The notes under the pieces: model-generated
The model's input: the letters and a program-made list of their open reading frames with translations, nothing else
Told to the model about the DNA's origin: nothing
The model's database searches: none
Position numbers and translations under genes: made by a program
DNA from: Paraspadella gotoi
Lineage: Eukaryota; Chaetognatha
Length of the DNA stretch: 64,000 bases
Reading direction: 5' to 3'
Assembly: GCA_051294375.1 (NCBI GenBank)
Contig: CM119265.1
Coordinates: forward strand, 6,333,489-6,397,488
Part shown: positions 39,957 through 51,860 of the stretch, one piece after another
Layout: each line of letters opens with the position of its first letter
How positions within the stretch are numbered: position 1 is the stretch's first letter

Positions 39957-40853
39957 AAAATCCACTAATCCTCGAAAATTATTCCTAACTTTTTCTGTCT
40001 CCTTTTTTTATCTTCTTCATCAAAAAAAAAAACTTTTTCGGTGCCAGAAGGAATTTCGTACGTCCGCTCAGGTGGAACTTTTCCGATAAAGAAAATAAGG
40101 GTTGACTGTGGAAAATCCTGAGCTGGAGAAGAATTGGTCAGCGACGACGATGACGACGATGACGACGACGGCGGAGAAGACGACGATGACGACGACAATC
40201 GAATGCTTGTTTTGACAACCCGATCTAAACGGAGAACAAAACAGCTTGCCGTGACTTGACCCAAATCATTGACTTTTGGCATCAATTTTTTTTTTTTTTG
40301 TGATACAGAAAACTTTTCGTTTGAAACGCGAGACTTTTTTGCTCTGACAACTTTGTCACAGCGTTTGTGCCAAGTTTTTAGCTGCTCACTGTCTTTGGAC
40401 TTTGTCTCAAGTCGCCTTTTCCTTTTTTCCGCTTCGGCAATCGCTCTCTTCCTTCCTCTTATCATATCGTTCGATAAGATCTGCCTTTTTTCCTTCTTAA
40501 TCACTTCCTTTCTTTTTTCTTTGCCTTTTCTATCTTCTTTTCTACCTTCTTTGTCCCATGTCCCGTCCCTATCTTACTTCTATATCCTTTGTCTATTCCT
40601 TCTTTATCTTTTAGCTCTTACCTTCCCCCTTCTTTGTAGCAAGTCTCTTCCTTTTAAATTCCTTTTTAATCACTTGTCTCTTTCTTTCTTCTTTCTCTGT
40701 CCCAGATCTCTTTTCTTTCTTCTTAACTTCAGCCCCATTGTAATCTCACATCATCATGAACAGAAAAACGAGGAAAAAGGAGAACTGGTTGGTCGAAAGA
40801 CTTGAAGACCAAACGGAGAAAGCGGAGAGTGAATTCGAGAAAAATCGAGAGAC

Positions 40854-40860
<7 letters not shown>

Positions 40861-40918
<58 letters not shown>
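40861..40918. repeat. (GA)n microsatellite
   Basis: GA run followed by GATAGATAGATAG. Confidence 0.95.
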
Positions 40919-40920
<2 letters not shown>

Positions 40921-42018
40921 AAGATAGATAGATAGGCAGCAAGTAGTACTCCTTTAAGTAGGTGAGGTTCAAAAACAGACATGTTACTACGACGTTGGAA
41001 CCTGATCGCTCTTTGATCATTTGATCTGACTGTGAAATAGAACCGCAGTCTGCTTGCGTCACAACGTCTTAGCGCTCATGACAGGTCGCGCCACAAATCG
41101 TAACGAAGGGGCAATATTGATAGCGAAGATGACGCCGATTCGTCGCTAAGATGGCGCTGATCGACGCGCGAAATTCGAATTCATTTTTTCTACAGGTTTT
41201 ATCGACGTCGAAGCAGAAAATAAACCAGGAAACGAGATTCGCAGAAAGTTATAAATTCATCTCGGATTGTTGTTGTCTTTGTCGTTGTTGTTGTCGGTGC
41301 CATCGTTTTGCCAATAATGGATTCGGATTAAGAACTGAGGGCAGTAGTGAATTGGATTCTTTTTCTTCTACGAACTCGTTAATCTTCTTCTTTCCAAATT
41401 CCAATACTGTCACGTCGACTTCAATTTTCCTTCGTTTATACGTGAAAAACTCTTGTATTCACAAGTGTGTGAAAGTCTTTACTTCTCTATTTTTCTAATT
41501 GTGAAATTTTCAATGTGAAACTTCTTCAATAATTTTCTATATGAAAGTCTTTTCTTCTCTGATTATCTATGTCAAAGTCATTTCTTCAATGATTTTCTTT
41601 TTAAATTGTTTTATTTTTATTTCCTTCCGAATTATTTCAGGTTGACTTAAATGATTTACTTTATTATTATTACTATTATTATTATCATTACATTATTATT
41701 TCAGGTTGACTTGCATGATTTACTTTTCTCGCAGTTAACTGCAAGAGTTATAAATAGATTAATAGCGATAAAGGTGTTTCCTTTCTTTACGTCAACATCG
41801 TCTCAAATTGTTCACTAATCTCTTTGCTCTTCTCAATCATAATCGTGGCTCATTTTCCTTCACTCTAGTCTCTACTTCCCATTTATTTTAAAAGGTTTCT
41901 TTCCGTAAACAAAAAGAAGAAAGGAAGAAATTACAAAACGGTGATAACTTTTTTTTTTGAAAAAAAAATTAGTTTGTTTTTTTTTTTCGTGAAACTCGGA
42001 TTGCGGGAAAATCGAGGC

Positions 42019-42052
<34 letters not shown>

Positions 42053-42273
42053 AGCAAGAGTTTTTGGAATCCTTTGAAAAGTCTCTCCGCCCATAAGCTT
42101 ACGAGGGAATTGGGTTGAATCAAAATCTCAGGTATGCTTTCCACTTTTACTACCGCTTTCGATCCAATTCTTTTTTGTACTACTCTTTCATATTTTTCTC
42201 TCACTCTATCTTTTTACTCTGTCTTCCGATTTTCTCCTTCTCTCCGTTCCTCTTTTCATCGGCTTATCTGGGA

Positions 42274-42505
42274 TTCTTTTTGAAAGGACGCCGCCTCCGC
42301 CGCCGCAGGCACGGCCGCCGACTCCGCAGCGGTGGCGCGGCGTCAGCGGCCATCGTAAAAAGAGCCGCAGCCGAGAGAAAGAAAAGCCTCTCACCCGATG
42401 ACGTCGCGAGGAAATGAGAGTCGAGATTTTCTCGGTTTCGATTGGACGAGCATCCAAACGAGAAAGACCGAGCGTCGCGCCGATTGGTCCGGCTAGGCAT
42501 CATAC
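42274..42505. promoter_or_regulatory. CpG-rich, CRE- and CCAAT-bearing block
   Basis: GC-rich sequence in AT-rich surroundings with TGACGTCG (CRE-like, about 42399-42406) and two GATTGG (inverted CCAAT) at about 42439 and 42481. No first exon could be attached. Confidence 0.35.
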
Positions 42506-42803
42506 ACACCAGAGTACAACGACGACGATAAAGCGGACGAAGGAGACGACGACGACGGCGACAAGCCAGCACGCCAAAAACCGAGAAAGAGAAAGGAAAG
42601 AGAAAGAAAGCGAAAAAACGTCCAGTAGGGAACCAACAGCCTTTTTTGCTCTTGGGTTTTTTTCGATGTCTTTTTTATTTCTAACGAAAGCAAAAAAAAA
42701 AATTAGCTTGGTTGTTTTTCTCTCGATTTTTTTGTTTTTTTTGTTTTTGTTTTATCGTCAATCGCTTTGCTGGCTGAATGCGCTATCTCTTCTCTCCTCT
42801 CTC

Positions 42804-42850
<47 letters not shown>

Positions 42851-43033
42851 GATTTTTCGTTCATTTCGTACCAAAAGAAAGAATCCTGATGACTTTGGTT
42901 TCAAATTCCGTCCCATCGTCACCAGAATTTTTTATTTTAAAAAAAGAAATTGTTTTTTATTTTGTTCGACTTCGTTTTTCGCACCGTTTTATAAAGAGAC
43001 ACTTAGTTTTTCTCGGAATCATGAAAAGTGGAG

Positions 43034-43051
43034 CTCTCTCTCTCTCTCTTT

Positions 43052-43088
<37 letters not shown>

Positions 43089-43109
43089 ATCTCTCTCTCT
43101 CTCTCTTCT

Positions 43110-43144
<35 letters not shown>
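43034..43144. repeat. (CT)n-rich tract
   Basis: CT run with TTTTTT and CTTCTC breaks. A second, shorter CT tract lies at 42786-42849. Confidence 0.95.
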
Positions 43145-43147
<3 letters not shown>

Positions 43148-45665
43148 GTCACTCTGTTTCCTAGTTACCTCTAAAATCTCCTCCTTCTGCTTTCACCTCT
43201 TAACTCGCTCTCGCGTTGCATAGCGACCGGAGACGCTGATGCCACGGGAGGCAAAGAGAGGAGAGAGAAGGTCCCGTTGGGGGAAAGAAACGCATCGTCT
43301 TAAAAGGAAGCGATGCGTTGCACAAAAGGAAATACGTATTTATATCGCAACCCATTTATATTGGAATAAAGAATTTTTCATTTTTACAGAGGAAGAAATA
43401 TAAGGAGTTCTTCCAATTTATTCGAAATCTGGAATAAAGATATCGGCACTATTTGCCGAAAGCGCCTAACCTAATCCCTATAATACCAATAACCTAAAAT
43501 AGATTTAATCTTGAATCTATTGTTAAATGGGTCGCTTTTGAAAAATAAGGCTAAATCTATCAGTAGGACAAAACCTCCCTGACAATGACATGAACCGTAT
43601 TTTCGGAATGACGGGACGTAGAACGTAAAACGAAACCAGCAATTGGCGATCACGGAAACGCATATAAAACATTTAGTATTTATTTATAGAAACGCATCAC
43701 GCAAAATAGGAGCCCATTCAGCTCGAGCAGCGAAGATTGCCGGTCGAAATGGTGAAATGGGCATCGGAATATGCAGGATATGTCCGGCCCAAAACCTACA
43801 ATATAAGAGATTCTAAAATAGTGTTAAGCTTAAGTAACAATAATATAGTTTTATTATAATTTATTTTATTGAATTATATTATATTAATTGATCCTTTAAT
43901 ACAGTGACAACACGCTTGCCACAAATTGCCCCAACGGGTTTCGCTATTTCCCCGAAAGTCGCTCAAACATTCTCGAGAATCTCTCTCCAGCTCTTGACAT
44001 CCTTCGAGAATCGAGAGCCTTTCCTCAATCCTCAGTCTCGACGCGACGAAACGAACCACGAAGATAAATGAGGATAGAGACGGAGTCGTCGCTTGAGACA
44101 GACGCCCCCTCTGCGCCCAGATCGATTACGCTCGACGGTGCGTCACCGCGTCGCGGCGTCACTCGCGTCCAAAAAGACGTCAGATATTCATTTCCTGCCT
44201 TCGAAGACTCGTAGGGTTCGTTGTATTTCATTAATTTGAACACTAATGGCTTAGGATGATTCAAACTTCAATTATAAACAACTTTCAAAGAGATTTCCTT
44301 CACTTTTTTTTCTCTCTCTCTTCTTCTGCCTTTTCTCTCGCATCGCTTTTTTTTCTTCTCTCTCTCTCCATCCGTTTTGTTTATACTCTAAGGAAATTAC
44401 CTCATGACTTTCAGAACGTGGGACGGTGAAAGGAAGAGTGTTTACAGAGGGGTGAAGCTGAGAGAGGGGAGAGGGGATGGGGAAGAAAAGGGGCAGGCGG
44501 CGGCAGCGGCGGCAGCGGCGGGAGCGGCGGAGGCGGCGGCGGCGCTAAGAAAATATTCGCCTGAGGCCAGGATCTCTTTCCGTCTACTTTCCCGTCTCGA
44601 CGAATTGATTAGTCCGGTTTACGAAAGCCTTCCTCGCTGCGTCTCTTAATGAAAAGGACTCAACTTCTCTCGATGGTCACAGACAATTTCGCGAACCCTT
44701 GTGTATTGAATGTTTTTTAAATGTAAACAAACATGACAAATAATTTAGAATTTCAATTGTAATAACTTGGTATATATCATATATATATCATAACTACCTC
44801 TTCTTTGGTTGTTGTTTCGTCTTTTTTGTTTCGTTTCATTCGTCTTTTCGTTTATTGATTCGATATCAAATTTAATCGTCCAGACCTCAAAACCAAAACA
44901 GATTTATCGCCGCTGGATCTTCCCCGTTGTATTTTCTCTAGGGTCTTTGTTTAATTAAAAATTTATAAAAAGCCTACGCACTTTAATACAACCTTAAAAA
45001 TTGTACTTTAAAATACGTTCCCTTGCACATACAACTTTTGGAGCCAATCCACGCAGGGACAAAAAAAAAATATCGGCGTTCTTCCAAAATAAGGTACCTT
45101 TTGTCGGTACAGACTGGCAGCCACAGTATTTCATTTAAAAAGATGCTAACATCGCCAAAAAATGTTTCTTTTGGAACCGAACTAACGTTTCCACAACAGT
45201 CCGTTCAATCTCGTTCCTCCTACGTACATATAAAAATGAATTAAACTTTCAAAATCGTTTAAAAAGTTTTTTTTTTATTATTTTTTTTTTCTTTTTTGGA
45301 ATTTGAGTCCTCGGAGAAAGTCGGTCGGGAAATCCTCTTGTTCAAACACGAAAACCGAAAAAAAAGGTTTAAAATTCGAGAAAAAGTCGGAATTTCGGAG
45401 TAAAACGAAAAGGAAAACTACGTCGAATTACTCTCACTCTCTCTGTCTCTGTCGGCGTGAGATTAATTCTTGTTTATTTTTTTGCTCCCAGTTTGGGAAA
45501 GGGAAAAAGGGTTATAGTTGGTTTCTTTCTTTATTTTAAGTCACAATCGCGTTTGAAATTAAATTAGTCTAGTGATATTTTGCGAAAAAGACAAGTTTAA
45601 AATTGTTTAACATTCTTTTTTTTCTTAACAAAACTGCTGGTGAATGCACTTTCTTTTCACTTTCT

Positions 45666-45675
45666 TTCTCTCTCT

Positions 45676-45734
<59 letters not shown>

Positions 45735-45740
45735 TCTCTC

Positions 45741-45774
<34 letters not shown>
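45666..45774. repeat. (CT)n-rich tract
   Basis: CT run with CTTCTC slips, followed at 45837-45886 by an (AAAG)n microsatellite. Confidence 0.95.
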
Positions 45775-46319
45775 TCTTCTAATTCGCGCGATCGAGGCTC
45801 GACGCCTCCATCGCCACCGCTGACAGAAAATGAAAAAAAGAAAGAAAGAAAGAAAGAAAGCAAGAAAGAAAGAAAGAAAGAAAGAACGTCATTGAAGGAC
45901 AGACATGGAGACAGCGGCTTCGTTGGCGACTTTTTCTTCAGTTTCCGTTGGAACCGAAAATGAGAAGATGACTTTTAATCCGTCGGCGTTTAATCTCCTC
46001 ATTTGAGTATCACGTCATTTTCGTTATTCATCGAACTCATCTTATCTGGTCGCTAATCAGACGAAGCGAAAAGTTTATTGTGACGCTTTTCTATGAATTT
46101 AATGAAAAAATAAGCAAATTTGAATTCTTTTCGTTCTGACGCTTGACTGAGCCGCAATGCGAATCCAAATATTGAAATTGTCAATTAAAAATGTTTTATT
46201 TTGAATAATGGATTTTTTTTGCAATTTCTTTGAGCGATTCTTTTTTTCATTTTATTTTTCAACTTTTTAAAAATTTCCTTACCATAGACTTTCTTGAAAG
46301 GAAAATATAATTTTTAAAC

Positions 46320-46513
46320 TAGAAGAGTTTGAAATGAATTTTCAACAACGATGTGCATAATTTGTTTCAAATTCACTAACTTTTTTAATGCTGATGAAGG
46401 CTTGTAGTTAAGCCGAAACATGTCCGTTTTTTTATTAAAAATAAAATCGTTGTTGAAAATTCATTTCAAACTCTTCTAATTATTACACAACGAAAAAAAA
46501 AGGATTATACCAC
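46320..46513 (+). mobile_element. Hairpin element C: 33-bp inverted arms, hammerhead motif, constant tail
   Basis: 46320-46352 is the exact reverse complement of 46446-46478. The 93-nt interior holds the hammerhead-like motif. After the right arm (ending TCTAA) comes the tail ACACAACG, a poly-A stretch and GGATTATACC. Elements A and B share the end motifs and tail, but their arm sequences differ. The layout fits a truncated Penelope-like retroelement with a flanking inverted duplication (inference). Confidence 0.6.
46387..46428 (+). ncRNA. Hammerhead ribozyme-like motif, type I
   Basis: Core CTGATGA (46391-46397), then stem II GGCTT/AAGCC (46399-46403 with 46410-46414) closed by loop GTAGTT, then GAAA (46415-46418). 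A minimal stem III follows (ACA/TGT, 46418-46423), with cleavage-site C at 46424 in the triplet TGTC. Stem I is short: AATG (46387-46390) with CGTT (46425-46428), one G-U pair. All invariant core bases of the family are present. Tiny stem III hammerheads of this form are known from Penelope-like retroelements, where they act mainly as dimers. Cleavage would fall between 46424 and 46425. Confidence 0.7.
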
Positions 46514-47580
46514 AATTTTTAAACTTAAAAAAAAAGAATATGTAGAAAACATCAAAGATGATGATTTTCGTTGAAAATAAGCGAGGAAGAGCTTGAGAAC
46601 GAGAGAGAAGAATGAAAAGTGTAAACCTTTTATCTTAAGATAATTTAATATCAACCATTCCGCATTGAAAACCGAACTTAATAAAGTAAATGTAGTATTG
46701 TTTTGACTGCTTCGTGTAAGGCTTTAATTTCGTGTAAAATAATTCCTCCCAAAGAGATTAAGAGTAGAACTTTTTAAGTGAAGAACTAAGTCTGACGCCC
46801 TCAACATTTTTTTCCCTTTTTTTTTAAACTCAAAATATTTTTTATCTTTTCCTTGTTTAAGTGTTTTAATATTGTTTAATCCAGATCTCGATTCACTTTT
46901 TTTCTGGTTGTCTCATTCTTTTTCAATTTCGTCATTGTCATCGTCGCTTTCATTGTCATCGTCGCTTTCATTGTCATCATCGCCGTAGTTCATCGTCGTC
47001 TTCTTCGCCATCGTCAGCATCCAATTTCGGGGAAGATCTCAGATCGCGGAGATTATTTCTCGATCTTGCAAAACCCATTAGAGCTGCACTGCAATTGCTA
47101 TTTGCTATCTGCTACCACCTCTCGATATCTAATGCTGCAAATCGCTATCAAGAAAAACTAAACAAGATCTATGACGACGGAATTGACGGCCACGTCACGC
47201 AGAAACGAAACGAAACGCGCACTCAGTCGCCCGATGTTTTTTTTTGGGTTTGTTTTTTGTAAGTCAAGTAATTTATTTGAGTATATTTTTTTGTACTTAT
47301 CATTTTTAAAGAAATATAATCGATTTGTTGTTACATTTTTCGCTCCAAACCCCAGGATGTTTTTTTTTTTCCATCGCAATTTCATTTGGATAAGCGTCTA
47401 AAGTTACGCAACCTTTTTTTTTTTTTTGCGTCGGGAGATTTGGCAGGTCGATCGATCCGGCCCCGAACCTGCGTCCTCTTTGGCGACCAAGATTTTTTTT
47501 TTTCACTCTTTTCTCTCACTTTTTCTTAAAAAATTGTCCTTATTTTTTTGAGTGTTTATTTGTTTCTGCCTATGACGACT

Positions 47581-47582
<2 letters not shown>

Positions 47583-47656
<74 letters not shown>
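47583..47656. repeat. (CT)n microsatellite
   Basis: Pure CT run; a smaller one is at about 47970-48012. Confidence 0.95.
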
Positions 47657-47660
<4 letters not shown>

Positions 47661-47971
47661 GTCACTACATTTTGCCGCGAGCAAACAAAAGTGAATTTTT
47701 GTGAATAGGAGGCTAATTTAGTTCCAGGAATGAATGTGCCAAGGCTTTAACGAGGTTGTCGACGTCGGTGTCGCTGAGGACGACATCAAAGCGAGACACA
47801 GATGCTGAGGACGACATCAAAGCGAGACACAGATGCTCTTTTATTGAGATTCTTGTTCAGCTCCTTCCATTCGCGACTTGGTCACCGGAGATTTCTCGGC
47901 GCGAAATAAAAGTGCAAACTAATTTGCTAGCATTTTTTAGAATTCTCTCTGTCTCTGTCTGCCTATCTACT

Positions 47972-48015
<44 letters not shown>

Positions 48016-48835
48016 CTCATCTCATACCTCTCTCACATCTTACATCTCCAGGGTCGCACTCCTGCTTCGTCTCACCATCCGCGTTTATCGCCGAGTGCCC
48101 AAGAAAGAATTCGTTACTAAAATAAATAATTCAAGGAATTAAATCTTTTTTCTCTATTTTAATCCCGTAAAAGAATTTCGTCCCTGAAGAATTAAAGGAG
48201 GGAACGAATAAATCTCTCCGCCACTTCGATCCTGGCGGAGAGTGGATTGTGTGTGATGTTGAATGGAGTGGCGTTGATAGGAATGAAGAGGAATGAAGTC
48301 ATTCTGATTGAGTTGTAGAAGAGAATGGGAGACAAACTTTCCTTTTTTCGAATTTACATTCTTTTTTTTCTGCTATCACCTTTCTCGTTGCAAATAGTAA
48401 AATTATTACTTAAAAAAATGAACCAAAACCAAAAAAGTCATAATTCCTACTTCTAAGAAAAATAACTATTAATCTCGTTACTTTCATTATGCTGATTGCT
48501 GACTCAACAAAATTTCTTTCTTAGAAATTACGACAAAATTCCCTAAAATTAATCGTGCGCCAATCAAGATTCGACGCCAAACCAATTTTGGATGTAACGA
48601 AGTTGGCTACAAAAAGCTAATCATTTTTCCTATAACGAGTCAAGAGTCGACCGTCCAAGTTTAAATCCAACCTCTCTGTGTCTTGTATGTCCATTCAACC
48701 TTTTTGGTTGTAATTTACTTCACTGATTCGTGAGTCAATACGAGATGCGTGAGAGTTAAACAGAAAAAAGGATTAACATTTTTAATGGGCATCCTAATAA
48801 ACAGACGGACAAGCAGACCTCTAATATCGATGAAA

Positions 48836-48943
<108 letters not shown>

Positions 48944-50356
48944 GTCAATAACTCAATCTGCGCCTCAAACCAAAAAAAATAAAAAACCAAAATGCTCTCA
49001 TTATAAGATTTGTTGATGCCTCATAATGATAGCGATTTTTTTAAAAGCGCCAATGGGCGTTGGTGGAAGGAAGCGAGTAGAGGTGCGTTGGCAATCATTG
49101 TAAAGAAAGTTGAGAGAGGTGCGTAGGATGATTACCTCCCGCCACGACGTCGATGACGCAGCTGAGGAAGAGAGGAAGGGTGAGTCGAAGGCGCAAAATG
49201 GTGAGGAATAATCCAGAACCATTATCGATAATCGGTTCCGAGAAAATGCGATGCCGATCTAATATTTTTTTCGTTGGCTTTCCAAAATTGAATTTTCATT
49301 TCGCTCGAAAATAATTCATCAAATTTTTTTCTTGTTTTGTCAAATTCGCGAATGAGAGTTGGTCGATGCGAAAAAGAAAAATGAACACTCATCCAAATGC
49401 AAGTTTAGTTTTCAAATTCTTCTGCAAAAAAATCTGCTAAAAATGCATCACTTGAAAAATGCAGTAAGTCTGCCAAACAATATTTTTATGATCTATAAAA
49501 AAACACGTAAACTCTCGACCTTGGCTACGATGTTAATTATTTATCATCCTTTTTCTTTGTTTCGTTTTGAAAGTTATTATAAACGGGAAAATTTAATTAG
49601 ACATTCAATATCACGTCCAACACTCGTATATAAGTTTAGTTTAGGTCGAAATACTTTAAAAAATCATAAACTAACTTTGATCGATCGAAATTTCTCTCTC
49701 TCTCTCTCTCTGCGTCTGCTCTCTCTTCTCTCTCTCTTCTCTCTCTCACTCTCTCTCTCCTCTCTCTCTTCTCATCCGTTTTCTGGTTTTCCTCTTTCTC
49801 TCATTCCCTCCTTCTCTCTCCGCTTGAACCTCCGAAAATAATTCGGTTAAAAAATTAAAATAAAAATCGCTTTACGGCGAACTGGAGAAGAAGTAATGAT
49901 TTCTGTCTTTATTTTTGGTCGAAAATTAAAGTTGTTTCGTGATAATAAAATGACATCGTTTTCCCGGCACTCCTCCCGCCGCTATTCCCGCCGCTCCGCC
50001 CGTCCATCAGTCCGCACTGTCCGTTCGTCCTTTAGTCCCAACCCCTGTCGGTCCATTTGTCCGCTCATCCGCTTTTCGTCTCTTCACAATTTACAATTCT
50101 ACACGCATGTCGTCATTTTTATCATATTCTCTTTCAACGATACATCGATCAACCTTCGTGATTCTCTCAATTAAAAGCTAAACCATTAAGCTAAATATAT
50201 CCTTTCATACATGCAACCCAACTTTAGCGCAACCGTTCGATCTTTAATCCATCTGTCGGTCCAACTTCTCGTCCGATGATAATCCGTTCGTCCGTTCATC
50301 CTTCGAGCAAAAGACCTCGATCATCGGACGCCAACAACAAACAAACATCGGCTAAA

Positions 50357-50538
50357 TTTTACTTTCGCCGACCGCGGTTTTGGCGGCTTTTGAAAAATCA
50401 CTTAAAAGTGCTTATTTTTTTTTAAAAAATTGATAAAAAAATCTTATTTAATTACTCTTTGAACCCTAACCACCCCTAACTCTAAACCACCCTGAAACCA
50501 CCCTGAAACCACCCTAACCTCGGTCGGCGAAAGTAAAA
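50357..50538. mobile_element. Small element with 18-bp inverted ends
   Basis: TTTTACTTTCGCCGACCG at 50357-50374 is the exact reverse complement of 50521-50538, and pairing continues a few bases inward with one mismatch. The interior (about 145 bp) contains repeated ACCACCCTGAA and ACCCTAACC phrases and no coding frame. It looks like a miniature inverted-repeat element. Confidence 0.5.
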
Positions 50539-50599
50539 GTAACCCCAAACTTCATCCACCGAAATTCGCCTCAAACCAAATTTTCAGTCGCACAAATAT

Positions 50600-50684
50600 T
50601 ATCTTGTAAGAGTGATGGAGGCCTTAAACCACCAAAGCCTGTCCAAAGTCAGGGGCAAGATAGCTTATTTATTAAATGAATGGA
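50600..50684 (+). repeat. 85-bp dispersed repeat, copy 2
   Basis: Reverse complement of 13030-13114 with few changes. Here the frame reads MEALNHQSLSKVRGKIAYLL, so most differences leave the peptide similar. Confidence 0.6.
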
Positions 50685-51599
50685 TAATTTTTATATTGGT
50701 TGTACCAATTTCATATAATAGAGAAAAAAATAATAAAAGTCGCTTGTTTGTTTGGAGTTTATTTATCATTATAAAAAATGAATATAAGAGGCACGTAAGC
50801 GAAGATGGGCAACAAATGTAAATTGTGGAGAGAAAAGTGCTTCGTAAGTCGTTGGAAACCTCAACTTAAAAGACAAACGGCGCTCGTTTGGGAATTTAAA
50901 GGTCGGGCATCTCGAAGCAAGAGTCTCGTCGATGTTAACGTCGGTCAGGTCAAGTGGCTTTTGGAGATAACAAAGATGACGACCATGACGAAAATGACGA
51001 CGACGACGACGAAAAAATTGGACGAAGCAGATAAAAAAATTTTAAATGCAAGTTACAAGTTACAAAGGACGTAAATTTAATCACAACTCTCTTTTCAAAC
51101 TCCAAATCTAACTGCTAAACAAAACTGCATGTCTCAGCCACCGAAATAAAATTACGTCTTACGATTACTCAGTTGTTTTACGCGACGGGGCCACTGCTCG
51201 GTCCCTGGGTCCCCCAACTATATAAAACGCAGACCTTCCGTCGCTTAAAGACGTTGGGTTCGAACCCCACAGAGTCCGTCGTGATTTTTGGGTCCAAAGT
51301 ATCCAGCGTAGTTTACGTCACGCGGGTTGGGCTCCCCAGATAAGAAAAGAAAAGTGAAGAAAACACGAACGTTTTTCTGTCGGGAGGTCCGCTAGAATTT
51401 TTTTTTTTTAAATTATTTTCTTTCTCTTTCACCTAAATTCGCAACTTCTCCTTCGCTCGCGATTGGTAGTGAATCTTCCCACCTCGAAACCTCGACCTCT
51501 GAAGGCCGTCGTCCATTTTCATTTCTCGACTTTTCATTCGAAATTTTCATTTTAATTTACTTGTTTTTTTTTTTGGTTTTTTTTTTTCATTTCAGATGC

Positions 51600-51860
51600 G
51601 GGAATCGATTTTCGTCTGTTTCGATCTTTGAGTCAGCGACGGCAGCAACGACGCCAGAGAAGCGGAAACTGCAGCAGCAGCGGCGGCGGCAACGTAACCG
51701 GGCCGCGCGGGCAGGGGCGGCAACCGCCGCAAAGGCGGCAGCCATCGCGGCAGCAACAGCAGCGAAAGCAACAGACTTTGCGCGCGCGCTCGTTCGCACG
51801 CGCTCGACACGCCGGTCGCACGTTCGGCCCTACGAAATTTTCTTTCTCGCCGTAGAAAAA
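51600..51860. other. GC-rich CAG/GCA block, possible upstream exon or promoter
   Basis: A CpG-rich stretch with CAGCAGCAG/GGCGGC repeats, preceded by an acceptor-like CATTTCAG. One plus-strand frame reads an Ala- and Arg-rich peptide (KRKLQQQRRRQRNRAAR then poly-Ala), the others are Gln- or Pro-rich. The composition suggests an unmethylated promoter-type region. It lies about 1.2 kb upstream of the first supported kinase exon. Confidence 0.3.

Larger units (their letters stand above)
39957..46319. other. Gene-poor, repeat-rich stretch
   Basis: No gene can be supported. It contains purine/pyrimidine-asymmetric DNA (40.0-40.7 kb) that leaves both strands open for nearly 180 codons, a promoter-like GC block (42.27-42.50 kb), (ACG)n runs at about 40143-40196 and 42019-42051, a (GGC)n-type run at 44495-44545, and CT/GA runs. 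A minus-strand frame at 43874-44059 encodes a charged, helix-prone peptide (RLRIEERLSILEGCQELERD) without recognisable homology. Confidence 0.5.

Noticed and set aside
39965-40504. 179-codon minus-strand frame with basic and poly-Ser regions
   Set aside because: It is produced by purine/pyrimidine strand asymmetry and a (GAC)n tract; the opposite strand is open for a similar length, and there is no homology.
42414-43223. 269-codon plus-strand frame
   Set aside because: It runs through CT microsatellites and poly-T (SLSLSL and FFF runs); no domain and no exon-like signal.
50460-50520. Telomere-like CCCTAA phrases
   Set aside because: Only scattered CCCTAA and ACCACCCTGAA copies inside a small inverted-repeat element; not a telomeric array.
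51190-51290. Possible tRNA gene with GGTTCGAACCC
   Set aside because: The T arm is good, but no matching acceptor stem or D arm lies upstream; treated as a tRNA-like fragment.
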